Shown here: positions 23,271 through 35,039 of the stretch, in pieces | How the letters are laid out: every line of letters begins with the position of its first letter | How positions within the stretch are numbered: the stretch's first letter is position 1 | Origin: Cycas panzhihuaensis | Taxonomy: Eukaryota; Cycadophyta | NCBI GenBank assembly: GCA_023213395.1 | Contig: CM041465.1 | Location: 213,907,741 to 213,971,740 of the forward strand | Direction: 5' to 3' | DNA length: 64,000 nucleotides | Made by a program: the position numbers and the translations under genes | The notes under the pieces: model-generated | Seen by the model: only the letters and a program-made list of their open reading frames with translations | What the model was told of the DNA's origin: nothing | Databases searched by the model: none

Positions 23271-25556
23271 CAAAGTTTATAGCTATTATAATTTAAAATT
23301 AAGTCTATTCAAATGTCCCTCTAAGGATAGTTTTAAAAATAATGTGTCATATTACCTAAAGGTTACTAGGCTCTAAATTTTTGGGTCTCTAAGGGAAGCT
23401 TTCAGTTATTATCATATCTAGTGGTGCCTACCCAAAAGTGGAAAATCAAGGACTTAATATACTAGTACATGAGCATAATATACTAGTACATGAGCACTAG
23501 GCTCTATATACCTCAGTATGTGGGCTACTAAGAAGGTACAAGACCTCCGTGATCTATTGATCCACCTGTGTTAGACTTATGCTTAGTGACAGATTTAGTA
23601 GTGAAAGCTTTTCAAACCAAGGCACTCAGCCTTTTAGGTCTAGCCTAATTTCTAAACTTCAAAAAGATAAGGTACTCCACCTTAATCTTACACCTATTAT
23701 ACCTAATAACCAATGACATTCTTCATCTAATATGAGTAGGTTAAGGGCATGTGCAAGGTGGTAACTTCAGGCATCTTAATCATTCCTCTTGTAAGGCTAG
23801 AAAAATAGTTCTTCATTCAAAATATTATCTTTTTAATATGAAAATTGATCTTAGATGTGGTCTTGTTAATAAATAAAGGTTTTTTTTAATAGAAATTGAA
23901 AGTAACTTAAAAGATATAACAAGAAATGAAATGAAATAAGCTTTTAAATAAAATAAATATGAGAAGAAATGAGCCTTTTAAATGAAATAAATGAGCTCTA
24001 AAATGACATTGAATGAATATGAAAATAAAATAAGCTTTGAATGATATTTAAAAAATATAAAAATAAAATGACCTTTAAATGAACTAAAAGGAGATTAATA
24101 TGAGCCTTAAAATGAAATAGAATATGTCGTAAATGAAATAAAAGGCTTAAAATAAAATAGATTAAGGGTTAGAAAGGTCTTTATTTGTAAAATATTATCC
24201 AAATGTTTACCTTCTTCTGCAAGGACAAACCTACATAATATTTAGCCAAAAATCACACATAAGCTTTAAATTTTAAAGTGAGATATGCTAAAATAAGTTA
24301 GTATATTAATATAACATAAATATACTTTAATAAAGTTGATAAATTACTTAAAAAATGATGAAAGAAGCTCAAACTAGGATCAAATATGAGGGCCAAATTT
24401 AGTAGCCTAATACACCTACAAAACAACTTCATATTAGTATAAAACCAACTTCAAGATGTAGATCACTAAGTCATCTTTCCAACAGATTCAACCATTCAAA
24501 AAATAGACTCTTAGTTAGGGAGATATTAACAAAATAATAGGGCTTACTCCTTATGGCTAAAAAAACTAAAAAAAAGGGGTCTTAAGCCCTTCTGAAATGG
24601 AACCCCTAGTCACCTGGTCACCTCACATGACCTTCCACTAGCTTGTGAACGGGCTAGCTGACTCCAAAAAATATGAAATGTAACTTAATCTCTTAAAATC
24701 CAAAATTATTAAAAATAGTATATAGAGTTTTAAAATTTGCCCTTTAAGAATAATGAGATGAGGTCATATGGGGCTTTAACAGGATCATTGGCTAAGATCA
24801 AATAGGGCTTAAACCCAAAAGATTATAAAAAATGATTAAATTTTTATAAACTATAAAAAATATATATATTAGAAATTCAAAATTTACATTAGAAAAAATA
24901 AAAACTAGTCTACGTGTGACTAGTAGAGGTTAATTAAATCGATAAAAAAGGGTACAAAAAACACCTAAAAGTTAGTTGATGAAGGGTGTAAAGGCTGGGT
25001 GCCCTAATCTATAAAAAAAATTTGAGAAAAAAATTAATAAAAAATTGAAATAGTATTGAGAAAATATGAATAGACGATGAGATTTTTATAAACCTAATAA
25101 GTAGATTTGCTTTTGATGAAAATTTCTCTTTAATTAAGTAACCAATTGATGTGTCATCTTCTCCATTGTAAAGTAGATTCAGAGAGGAGTAAAATGAATG
25201 GTTATGTGATGTAGTTTCATCCTTCTATTAGATTATAATAGTCCATTGAAATCCAGGTAACCTTACTAAATCTAAAACTAAAGAGAAACAAGGAAAAAAA
25301 TCCTTCTAAAATCTTAGTAAACCTACTCCAAATCAAGGTTGGGCTATATATGATCAAATTTTGTATAGAAAACTATTAGTTTATAGATCATATAAAGTGC
25401 ATGAAGCTCGTACAATAAAATAGAGATGCACACATGAAAATATAAATATAGAATAATATATTTCAAAGGAAATAATTTAAAACTATATAAAATAAATTTA
25501 AGCTTATCATTTATGTTAATTTAGGTGAGTTGCAATGTCCTTTGTGGTCTTAATAT
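23271..25556 (-). other. Long leader of the outer copia element
   Basis: About 2.3 kb between PBS and gag with no readable domain, purine-rich on the plus strand around 23,880-24,180. A 21-bp tandem duplication containing ACTAGTACATGAGC lies at about 23,461-23,495. It may include an older insertion or simply a long untranslated leader. Confidence 0.55.
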
Positions 25557-25568
25557 ACTCTGATACCA
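25557..25568 (-). promoter_or_regulatory. Primer binding site, outer copia
   Basis: The minus strand reads TGGTATCAGAGT; the first 11 nt are a perfect match to the initiator-Met-tRNA PBS, directly adjoining the LTR. Confidence 0.9.
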
Positions 25569-26080
25569 TGTTAAGATTTCTGTTACACCAAAACCTTGAG
25601 GTGTTAGTGTTTGATACAAATCTCGTATCTAAACACCCTATAGGGCAGTTAGTCCCTGGGCCTAAGGTGCTGGTTAGTTCATGTAAATAATCCCCAAGAT
25701 ATGGTAATTAGTCCAACACCCCCTCTTCGATGTTATTTGGAGGGAATTGATCCCATGATGAGGCTCTAATACCAAATAAAGGGTATGGGGGGATAGAGCA
25801 TATAAGTTAAAATGCCATATTGAAGAAAAATCAATAATATTCTAATAGTTGGTGGTGCTAAAGAATATTGTTGTGTATTTGTACCCTATATTTATAGTTA
25901 GGATATTGGGCAATCCTGCCATCAACCGACACCTTTTTTTTAAATTTAAAATTTAATGAAAAATAAATATAAAATACATACCTGATACCTAGGTTGATTG
26001 ATGATGTCTGGAGGTGGGTCCACAGAGTCCCAATGCCACTATGCATGCTCCTTAGTAGAAAATGAATATTATTTCTAATA
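25569..26080 (-). repeat. 5' LTR of the outer copia element
   Basis: 512 bp, TGTTAAGATT to TCTAATA (terminal CA now TA). Direct repeat of 13,190-13,701. Confidence 0.92.
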
Positions 26081-29000
26081 GATAAAGCTTGTGATACTCT
26101 GTTAAGTTAATCTCTTCAAATTATATAAGTATAGATTCAAGCCAATTATAAAAAATAATAGAACAATCACTACTAAAATGAAATAACTTGATCATCATTT
26201 CCATACTTTTGTTTTCATCTAAGTGATCCTAGCCCTTTAAAACTACTTCTATGGAAGCTATAATAGTTATGCAAGCTCCCATTTCTCTCTAAAGTTCCAT
26301 CTTGAAAGATGCCTAATTCAATTTTGAATGTGAGTTACACCATACCCAAGCCTTTCTATAAAGATTCATGTCCAAGTATTATATAACAAATAGAATCTTA
26401 GCATAGTTATGCTTGAAGTAATAAACTTCAGAATAATATTCAAAGATATTTAAAAGTGGTAATACAATTATAAAGCCAAATGTGACCATCTATTCCAAAG
26501 TTAGGGAGGTCAAGGTCACTGTTGTAATCTAAAAAGAATTATTCAAAGTAAAAAATTTAATCACTAAGACCTATTTTTTCATAGTATGAGAATACATTCA
26601 TGTAAGCCCTTGGGTCCTTTCTTTTTTTCCCTTTCTTTTTTTCTTTTTCTTTTTCTTCTTTTTTTTTCAGTATAAAGAGAATACTTATAGCCTTAAGACT
26701 AATGGCATATAAGCCAAAGTCTAAATGATCTAAAATAGTACAAAAGTAAATACTAGTATAAACCCTTAAAAAATAGAAGGGCTAAATTCAATTTTAAATA
26801 TCTAATAAGTAATGGATTAAAAATGCATAAAATATGTCTTAAAATAATGAACCCTAAATAATGATTTTAATAGTTTAAATAAAATCCAATTTTGATAGTT
26901 GATACTTTTATCAAAAGATATAGCCATTTTAAGGAGGATTGCTCCTAGGGTTTTTAGGACTACAACAGTACCCCATGATAAAATATTGATAAGTTTCTAC
27001 TCAAACCTCTAATTGACTTAATACTAGTTCCATTAGAAAGTATACTTTAAAATTCATAAAATAAATTATAATGATTTAAACTTGAGGTAGTAGATTTGGC
27101 TACAAAGTTGGTGATGAAAAGTAGGCCAACATTAAATTTGCTATAAATTTTATATTTTTACCTCAAAATATTTAGTGCCCTACTTAAAATTTATAGAACA
27201 AGTCATTTCATCTTAAATTTTCCATTACATTTTAAAAATTTTAGTATTTATACTATTAGATATGCCTTCAAATCCTATATTAGAGTAGGAAAAAAAGAAT
27301 TACTAAATAACCTTGTTTTAACACTATATTTAACAAGATTGGCTTTTTATATCTTTAACATACACAAATAGAGAAAGATAACAAAAAATAAATGGAAGTG
27401 GATGGGGTATATAATGGATGTAAATAGCACCAAAGAGAACTAAAGTACATTAAAGTGAACCTTAATAAGATTATATTCATCAACATAAGATTGCAATAAG
27501 TAGGGTGTCATATACATAGAAGGATCATACCACTAAGCTAACTAATCATACCACTAAGCTAACTAATCATACATTTCCTTTATTATTAAATACTCATAAC
27601 TATAACCTACTTAACCATTAACCTTCTAACCTATTAACCCTCTAACATGGGGTGAAGGCTCACCATATCAATATTATTATGAGGTCACCTCTTCTTCATT
27701 TTTTCACATTCTATGTGTATGCTTGAGATTTGCATTCTTCGTAATACTCTTCATTGTCATCTAGTGTATTATGAGGGCTTTCATGCATTCTCTATATACT
27801 TGCTCCATATCTTGATTGTCATTGTTCTCCTTTATTTGAGTAGTATGTGATGTCATATATGTGTGGTCGTTGCCTAGATTTAAGCCCCATAAGACCTTTG
27901 GATATGGTATTTCCACATTTGTTGTATGTAGTTTCATTAAAATTGGTGATATGAGTGATTACAGTAATGGTGGTATTATATTTAAAAATCACTATTATTA
28001 GTCACTCTATATTGAAAATGCTAATCAAAGTCTACAATATAGCATGATCCTAGTTAGTGCACCAACTCTCTATATTCAATGGAAGTCAACCATATAAACA
28101 TTAGATTTTCACAAAATATTTTCATTTACTTTTAATATATTTTTCTCTTTAAAATTTTATATTTTCAATAATACATCATTTTTTAAAATTTCAAAACTTC
28201 CATTAAATAGCAGTATCTATCATTGAACATAATCTTTGAGGTCCTTACATGATACTTTCCCTCTTTTAACTACCCTTTTAGCAACATATAATTTATATTT
28301 ATTTTGTTTATCAAGCCCTTAGGGGTTTGTACATAAAATATACATTTATTCATAATAATATTTAATGGATTACATAGAAGGTTTGGAGGGATAAGAGGTG
28401 CTTCTATAATAGTTTCAAAAAATATTTTGTCCCTTTAAGTTAAATAAATAATGCATTTTAGAGGAGGAAGAAGGTATCTTGGGCCTCTTATCAACATAGA
28501 GGATTTCTCTCAAAAAAATTATTGTAAGTACTTTCTAACATGTAATAGAAAACTTCATTTCCCTTCTCACATATGACAACAAACTTCATTATCATTTTTT
28601 TGCTACTCCTTTGCTCTTCACATATAAATGGATAAACTTTTTTACATGGATAGGGAGTCATTTTTAACCTTTGGATGGTAAAGGAAGGATGCTTTCTTTA
28701 ATTGTTATGTATAGATCCTCTATATTTTACCTACTGGCTACCTAGGAGATTGATATTTAACAAGTAAAATATGCTTAATTCTTTAAGCTTCAAAACTAAT
28801 TTTGTACGACTTAATAGGACTTAAATGTACTTTAATTTTTGTGCCACATGCATTTAAAAATAATCATAAAAAATATCTTTAACACATTAAAGAAATCTAT
28901 CATTTCTTCCTTCTAACAACTTTAAAATTTTTTAAAACAAAAGCTTAAAATGATTTAGAAAATAGTAATAAACAACCCTAAAAATCTTCAAAAAATAGTA

Positions 29001-29255
29001 GTAAAATAATCCCTTTAAAATACTTTTTCAACTTTTAAAAAATGGCCCTCAAACAACTTGATAAAACTCTTAAAAAGAGACTAGCAAGGTCATTAAAGTA
29101 GGCACAAAATATTCCTAAAACAACATTAGAAAAGGCTTTAAAAAGGGTTAAAAACAAAAGCTCTAACAGCTCCTCCTAAGGCTTTAAACCTTGGGCTCTA
29201 TACCATAATGTTAGTTGTGGTATTTAATACCACAACATTGGATTTGGAGTAAAAT
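26081..29255. other. No gene recognised; probable family Z leader on its right side
   Basis: A pyrimidine run sits at 26,619-26,669, and the rest is AT-rich. On the minus strand near 27,940-27,700 a gag-like run (NNDNQDMEQVYRECMKAL) could be a gypsy gag trace, because it lies downstream of the PBS-like site at 29,256-29,267. I hold that reading at low confidence. Confidence 0.35.
27524..27565. repeat. 21-bp tandem duplication
   Basis: Two identical copies of ATCATACCACTAAGCTAACT plus one base, at 27,524-27,544 and 27,545-27,565. Confidence 0.95.
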
Positions 29256-29267
29256 GCTATGATACCA
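29256..29267 (-). promoter_or_regulatory. PBS-like site, family Z copy 2
   Basis: The minus strand reads TGGTATCATAGC, identical to the site at 11,456-11,467. Confidence 0.65.
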
Positions 29268-29632
29268 AATAGTTGGGCATGAAATACAAAAGTTGACCTT
29301 ATAAAAATAGACCTAATAATAGACAACAAATGGATAACATGGTGAGTATGAAATAGAGTAAAAAGACACAAAAGGATATATATCTACAAATATAATACAT
29401 AATGGATAGGTACAAGAATGTGCATATTTTATATTATTAGAATTAATTAGGTATATACTTATAAGATCTTTCACCTCAAGTGAAGACCCTTTAGGTTAAC
29501 CTTTATGTAGTAGCACATTTTCCTAAATGACATACAATTTAAGGTGACCATAATATAATATTTATAAAATATATGGGGGAGTGTAGATGGAGTTAGGGAT
29601 AACATAACATATAATTGGATATTATATCCACC
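29268..29632 (-). repeat. LTR of family Z, copy 2
   Basis: Homologous to 11,468-11,818 over its length. On the minus strand it follows the end of a gypsy integrase (29,690), so it sits where a 3' LTR belongs, yet a PBS-like site follows it as well. Confidence 0.65.
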
Positions 29633-29689
29633 ACTTGATTCTACTTAAATCAAAGACTAATTAATTAAATGGTTAGGGTCTTAACATAC

Positions 29690-30459
29690 GTTTTCAATAA
29701 TAATATATAAAATATATTATGCATGCTTATATTGAAGGGTAATACATGCCTATATATAATTGGCCTTAATTTTTCTAGAATCTTAAACTATCATAGTATC
29801 TCTGTGATAGTTTCCTATACCTTCCCAACTTTAAGGGGTTGCATTTAGGTCAAACATGAAGGAACATATGGCTACCAATTATGAATTCCTTCTTTATCCT
29901 CTTCATGTTTATATAACTCTTTTGATGGTCATGTGCTATCTTTAGGTGCTTCCTTATCTCAACATGTTATTCTCCATTTCGTGGAACATCCTTGACCCAA
30001 TAATACATTTATCCTCTAAGTTTTGCTAACTTAGTAGGCGTTACACTTCCATCCATATAGAGCTTTGAATGGACTCATGCTAATGGATGCATGGTAACTA
30101 TTGTTATATACATTTTTTATGAAGTGTAAGTATTCTTCCCATTTATTTAGTTACTCAATCATATACATGCGCAATATATCTTTTAGAACTCAATTCTTTT
30201 ACTCCATTATTCCATCCATCTCATGATGATATTAGGTATTGAATTTTAATATAGTACCTAGTTCTTTATATAGATCCTACTAAAACCTGGATGTAATCTT
30301 TGAGTCCTTATCTAAAACAATTAGCCTTGGAAACTTGTGGAGTTGCATCACTTCATAGAGATAAATGCTACCTAAACTGCTTTATGTATCAACTATATAT
30401 GAATAAACTATATCAATTTGGTTAGTTTATTTACCACCACCATGATGGGGTTATTCATT
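29690..30459 (-). pseudogene. Ty3/gypsy integrase remnant, 5' end cut by a family X insertion
   Basis: Minus strand: IMVVVNKLTK (core start, as in VVVDRLTK), a frame change, then LHKFPRLIVLDKDSKITSRF (matching G-P--IVSDRD--FTS-F, catalytic Asp region). Next are DLYKELGTILKFNT and YHHEMDGIME (matching YHPQTDGQTE), then LNKWEEYLHFIKNVYNNSYH and MSPFKALYGWKC. The C-terminal part has HDHQKSYINMKRIKKEFIIGSHMFL and ILEKLRPIIYRHVLPFNISM..., ending near 29,690. The reading breaks off at 30,459, exactly where a family X LTR starts. Several frameshifts and stops. Confidence 0.85.
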
Positions 30460-30858
30460 TGTGTTACATAACCAAATGTGACTAGTATAACTAAGAAACC
30501 AACACTTATGGTTAAGACACTAAGAGGTTAAGTGCTAGTCATTAACTTTTATCTGTAAGTTATTAAATTCACCAATGAAATGTAAGGCCGTTTAACCCAA
30601 TAAGGGGATTATAGAAGAAAGTATCTCCTTTTTCTATCTAAGGTCCACAAATTATAAAGGTAGGTTGTTTTGTAATCATTCTCTCTTAAGAGAATAGTAC
30701 TGTAATACTCTTCGGTTCCCTTTTATGTCCATTTATGTTCTTTAGTATACTTCACTTCTATAATTAGTTTTCATTAATAATATAAGTACTATAATTTTTT
30801 TCTTATATTTCAATTGCCAATTTTGAATATGAGCAAAACTGGAAAAGTCTTATCTTAA
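30460..30858 (+). repeat. LTR of family X (5' LTR of plus copy)
   Basis: Starts TGTGTTACATAACC; aligns with the reverse complement of 9,025-9,424 throughout (399 versus 400 bp). ATCTAAGGTCCACAAATTATAAAGG near 30,640 corresponds to the TATA/R region in the sister LTR. Confidence 0.75.
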
Positions 30859-30859
30859 G

Positions 30860-30871
30860 TGGTATTATAGC
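30860..30871 (+). promoter_or_regulatory. Primer binding site, family X plus copy
   Basis: TGGTATTATAGC, two mismatches from TGGTATCAGAGC, one nt after the LTR. Confidence 0.75.
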
Positions 30872-32530
30872 TAGGTTTTGAATCCAATGGAAGTAATAAG
30901 GTTAAAGGAAGATGAAGGAGAAGGGAAGTCTTTCCCTTGGTATATCACTGTAGATGCCTTTATATAGTTTTATTTTATTTTAAGTTATGTTCAAATTTAT
31001 TGAAAGTCTATCAAGTTGTAAGTGGGAAATAAAGCCCTATACTATCCCTCCCCTTTCCCTTATTAGTTAAGTACAGACCTTATATAGGAGATCTTTAAAC
31101 ATCATAGGGATCTACTATTCTGAGCTTAGCGTGCATGTCCATAAACTTGTGTGCGAAGCAAAGCAGTATAATAATGTTTACGCAAGTTTAAGATAGAACC
31201 CAACTATATAAGTAAGTCTTTATATACCTTTAGATATATTAGAGGACCCCTTTAGGTTCTTCTTTCAAACCTAGAGTAGGAAATCTATGAGTCATTTATC
31301 CCTCTATGGTGCACAGGTTAGTGATTAGTACCTAGAAGCTACCTTTCATGAATACCCCTATATAGTTGTTGACCTTAAAAAGATGTATATTCCTCCATAG
31401 GTAGTGCCTTAAGATATTTGGCTAAGTAATAGTATTAATACTAAAGTTTATTAAAGGGCTTGTAGAGCCAAACAATTTTTTTCTAGTGTTTGGTAAGCTC
31501 CTTTTATTCATCTCTATTGCTTCCTTAATAAAGGTATTCATTATAAAATTACTCATACTACTACATCACTAAAATTAAAAAGAAATAATACTAAGACTAT
31601 TATACTTCTTAATATAAACCTGTGAAAATCCTCAAAATTTGAAGACATATAGGCTAAACCTACAACAATAGTACAACTTAATGGCATATAACCAATAATA
31701 AAATATCTATCTATAAAGTATCACAACTTAATTAATTCTATGTAAACTTTCAACCAAAATTCTAAATTTAATATGAGTTGAGTCTATTCCCCATTTTTAG
31801 TAAGTAAAAAAATAGTAGGAGGGTGAGAGGGGAGCAGAAAGAGCCTATAGATTCACTTCAATAAATACTTCTCTATTTTTGATAAAACTTGTAACATTAG
31901 ACTTATAACCAAAGAAAAAGAAAAAATCCATAACAAAAAAACTTACCTTACCAATTCATACATCTTATTTTAATGAGTGAATTACAATGATTAGTTTATA
32001 CTAAGTTAGTTTTAACTATCATTTTTAGCAAAAATTACCTATACATTACCTGCAGATCCCATAATAAAAAAATTCATTTAGATCTCACCTATACCATTTT
32101 AATAGGTTTTTTATACTTATTTTAATTAAATATGTGATTTTCTTATCTATTTTTGGGGTTAATTAGCTATGGAAATCTCTTCTCTCCTATTTTAATTATA
32201 ATCCCCACTTTTATAAGTTACTCTATCTATATAGTCTTGTTTTCTTATATCCCCTTCTTTTTATTTGTATCTCACTTCTTATAATCCTCTTCCTTTTACA
32301 TGATGGATCCTATATGTCAAGAATAATATATTTTATATTAGAAATTCAATTATTAGATTTTTAGAAAGAAGTAAAGGTCAATATATTTTTTTTTACATCT
32401 AAGTTAGATATCATTGTAATACTAAACCAAATAGCTTAAATATTAATGTAATCATCACAATTGAACTCTCAATCTTCATGCAATATGCCTCTAACATAGC
32501 AGTTGAACAATCCTCCTCTATGTTAGTTAC
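30872..32530 (+). other. Family X leader
   Basis: No domain. Up to about 31,560 it aligns block by block with the leader of the minus copy, e.g. TAGAACCCAACTATA, ATATTAGAGGACCCCTT and TAGTGCCTTAAGATATTTGG. Beyond that it is AT-rich without recognised content. Confidence 0.65.
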
Positions 32531-33400
32531 AACTTTACCACAAGATCAATATTTATACCTTCAATTTGGATTTGAATAAAGATAGTGCTTGTATATAGAT
32601 AAGTAAACTTGAATCCTAATTCTCTCTTAACCTAATGACTGAAGAGGAGTAATTGATATTCTTATCTATTCATATGGAAGGTCAAGTATATCATCAGTTT
32701 TACTAGTGGCAATAAGAATACCCACAAAATAGGACATAAACAAACTTCTCCATATGTTTTTTTAATTAGTATGAAGAAGCTTAGAATCAATATTTCTTCA
32801 ATCAACTTACAAGATTAAAATAGGTGTCATTAATTAAAACATATGTAGATGAATTTGAAACCTTACAGAATTACATCTCCTAAAGATTAGACAAATAAAC
32901 CTAAGTAGATGCTTATGTCACAGGCTTTAAAGAACACATCTAAATATGCCTAAGAACCATAGAAATATTAAATCTCAAAGATGTGATATAAATGGCAAAA
33001 GTAGTTGAGGCAGAACCAGTAATGGAAAGAACATACTTCTTTCAATGAGATACTATATAGCACTAACCATCATAATAGGTTAAATTTCCATAACAATAAC
33101 CTTAGGCAAATCGCTCATATAGACCTACTATAGAATGGCCTTCAAAATGATCCATGAATAAGATAATTTATGTCTCACCTATAGAGGCATGCTAAAATAC
33201 CATAATTCACCTTTATGTCTTATTATTAAAAAAGTAGACTCTCAAATTAGGCAAAGTTTGCAAAGCCAAGAAAATAGTCTTTACAATACATCCTAGCCTA
33301 TTCCTAGAAGGCAATTCTAATTTTGAATTAGAATTTGAAGAAGAACCCTATTTAGAACCCCCATCCATATTAGAACTAGAAGTCTCCTTATTTATAGTAG
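32531..33400 (+). pseudogene. Ty3/gypsy gag remnant, family X plus copy
   Basis: Read through stops, the frame near 32,795-33,060 gives QLTRLK, VSLIKTYVDEFETLQNYI, VDAYVTGFKEHI and KVVEAEPVMERTYFF. That is the gypsy gag pattern (L--L-Q-GSV--YV-EFE-L ... F--GL---I ... A---E) and the same protein as in the minus copy at 7,010-6,780. Nearly all interruptions are TAA or TAG at expected Gln codons. No open frame of length remains. Confidence 0.75.
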
Positions 33401-33760
33401 CATCCTCTTCATGCTCTAAACTAATACATGTTAAAGGAATACTTAAAAGTTACTAATTACTATTCTAATCAATAGTGACATGTTGTTAAACTTCATAGAT
33501 ACTTCCTTATCTAGGTAACTAAATCTTTATATTATCCCAAAAACTAGATTTACATGTTCCCTACAGAACTATTATAAACTTTATTATGCTAAAATAATCA
33601 AGAACCCTACTGTCTAAATTGGCACTTATAAGTTAATCTCTAATTTTTATGCCATATTTATTGGTGGATTATATGTTATTCTAAGATTCTAATGGCTTTA
33701 AACATTAGGTATATAATACAAATAACTCCCCCATTAATCTATGAATCTTATTAAGGATTA
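33401..33760 (+). pseudogene. Ty3/gypsy protease remnant, family X plus copy
   Basis: KGILKSYQLLF-like sequence, then ITILINSDMLLNFIDTSLSR, matching the retropepsin [IL]ID[ST]G---NF pattern with the catalytic Asp apparently changed to Asn. NLYIIPK follows and, after about 30 residues, IGTYKLISNFYAIFIGGL-VILRF-WL-TLGI, the DVILGI-WL--LG region. Both blocks match the minus copy at 6,480-6,100, which supports the call. Confidence 0.65.
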
Positions 33761-34124
33761 GATGGGATAAATCTACAAACTCCATGAAAGATAATCACCC
33801 TTAACAAACTAATTTTTCTAAATCAAATAAGGAAATAATTAAGTGGCCAAGTAGGTTATATTATATATATCAATAATATCTAATCCTATACAAGCATTCA
33901 CCCATATATCCAACAGATCCTTAATAAATATCAAGCTAAATTTTCCCCTTATCGGCTGGTCCCCTACTAGATCATAGGTGTTACCATATTATTGAGTTAA
34001 AAAATCCCTATTACCCTATCAACATTTGACCCTATATAAATTCTTACTTTCAAAAAAATAAGATTGAAAAATTTACTAATGATCTAATAGAAATAAATAA
34101 AATTCAACCCAACAAAAGCCTATA

Positions 34125-34506
34125 TGTTATGCAATATAACCCCACTTTTCCTAAGTACTACCAAGTAGGAACAACAAAAGGGTTAAGGATTGATATTAGT
34201 TATCAAGATTTGTGTATGGGCCACTAAGTCCTCTAATAAGATATAAGGTTACTAGGGATACCAAAGGATCAAAAGGAAGAAAACTCCCACATGTCTATTT
34301 AAAGGGTCAAATATCACTTATAAAAGGTTGTTGAGTATTATTATCTTTTAAAGAGAAAGTACTTTAGTACTCCCTTTAGTTTTTAATTTGTTTATGATCT
34401 AGTTACATATTTTATTCTCATTAAGGTGATATTTAGCTTCCATTTCTATTGATATGCATTTGTAAGGTTAATTTTCTAAAGGAAAATACTCTAAGTATAT
34501 TAGAGC
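34125..34506 (+). repeat. LTR of family X, third copy, with PBS-like site
   Basis: From about 34,125 (TGTTATGCAATATAACCCC) to 34,493. It matches the other two X LTRs, e.g. GATATTAGTTATCAAG, CTAAGTCCTCTAATAAGA, GTCTATTTAAAGGGTCA and AAAGGTTGTTGAGTATTATT. A degenerate PBS, GTATATTAGAGC (34,495-34,506), and a TAGGTTT block follow as in the 30.8-kb copy. So it behaves like a 5' LTR although gag-protease lies directly upstream. Confidence 0.65.
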
Positions 34507-35039
34507 TAGGTTTATAATCGTAGAAAGTTGCTCAATGGGTAAAAGAATTGAGATTTTTTTCTTATTAGATTGAATAATCTTTTCACCTAAGTAGAGACTA
34601 AGGAAAGACCTTCTCTTAGTAATCTCTCCATAGAGATTGAGGAACAAAACCAACACCACTTAAGAGTCACAAGGGAAGGCGAATTTCATTCCCTAGGTAA
34701 TGCCTAGTACTTTTCTTTTTTTTGTTAATAAGAAATCTAACTTTCTATGTATAATAGAAGCCATGGGAACACATTATTTGCATTACCTTATTATAGATAA
34801 CTTGTCTTAGCTAAATAGTACACCCTGCTCTTAGAGTTAGTATGCTTAGATTAATAATTTATTGATGTTGATGATATTTAATGGTTGTCAAAAGAGAGTT
34901 ATAGAAGATGTATGCAGAAGTGCTAATGTAGGTACTACAAAAGTTATTTTTTTGTATGCAAGAGGGGAGATAAATGATGCTATTCTTATATAATATATTA
35001 GTTTAATAGTTAGTGTTGTTTAATTTTTTGATAAATTAT
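34507..35039. other. Remnant leader, no gene
   Basis: Probably the truncated leader of the third family X copy up to about 34,850, then the flank of the family Y copy. No domain is readable. Confidence 0.4.

Larger units (their letters stand above)
13185..26085 (-). mobile_element. Outer Ty1/copia retrotransposon, interrupted by a nested element
   Basis: Two LTRs of exactly 512 bp each (13,190-13,701 and 25,569-26,080) in direct orientation flank a minus-strand gag-PR-IN-RT-RH array, the Ty1/copia order. Target duplication is AATAA (13,185-13,189) versus GATAA (26,081-26,085), one mismatch. PBS is at 25,557-25,568, polypurine tract at 13,702-13,712. The RT is split by the plus-strand element at 15,080-20,387; without that insert the element would be about 7.6 kb. 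The leader between PBS and gag is unusually long (~2.3 kb). By eye the LTRs differ at roughly 15-20% of positions, so it is old. Confidence 0.92.
30460..34124 (+). mobile_element. Ty3/gypsy family X element, 5' part (LTR, PBS, leader, gag, protease)
   Basis: Inserted into a minus-strand gypsy integrase. It carries a 399-bp LTR, a PBS, a leader homologous to the minus copy at 7.5-9.0 kb, then gag and protease remnants. It ends where another family X LTR begins (34,125); RT, RNase H and integrase are absent between them. Either an internal deletion left a shortened element with both LTRs, or two truncated copies abut. Confidence 0.75.

Noticed and set aside
27700-27960. Possible gypsy gag on the minus strand
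   Set aside because: Only a short Asn/Gln-rich run with one MEQ-Y-like motif is readable; not enough for a feature of its own.
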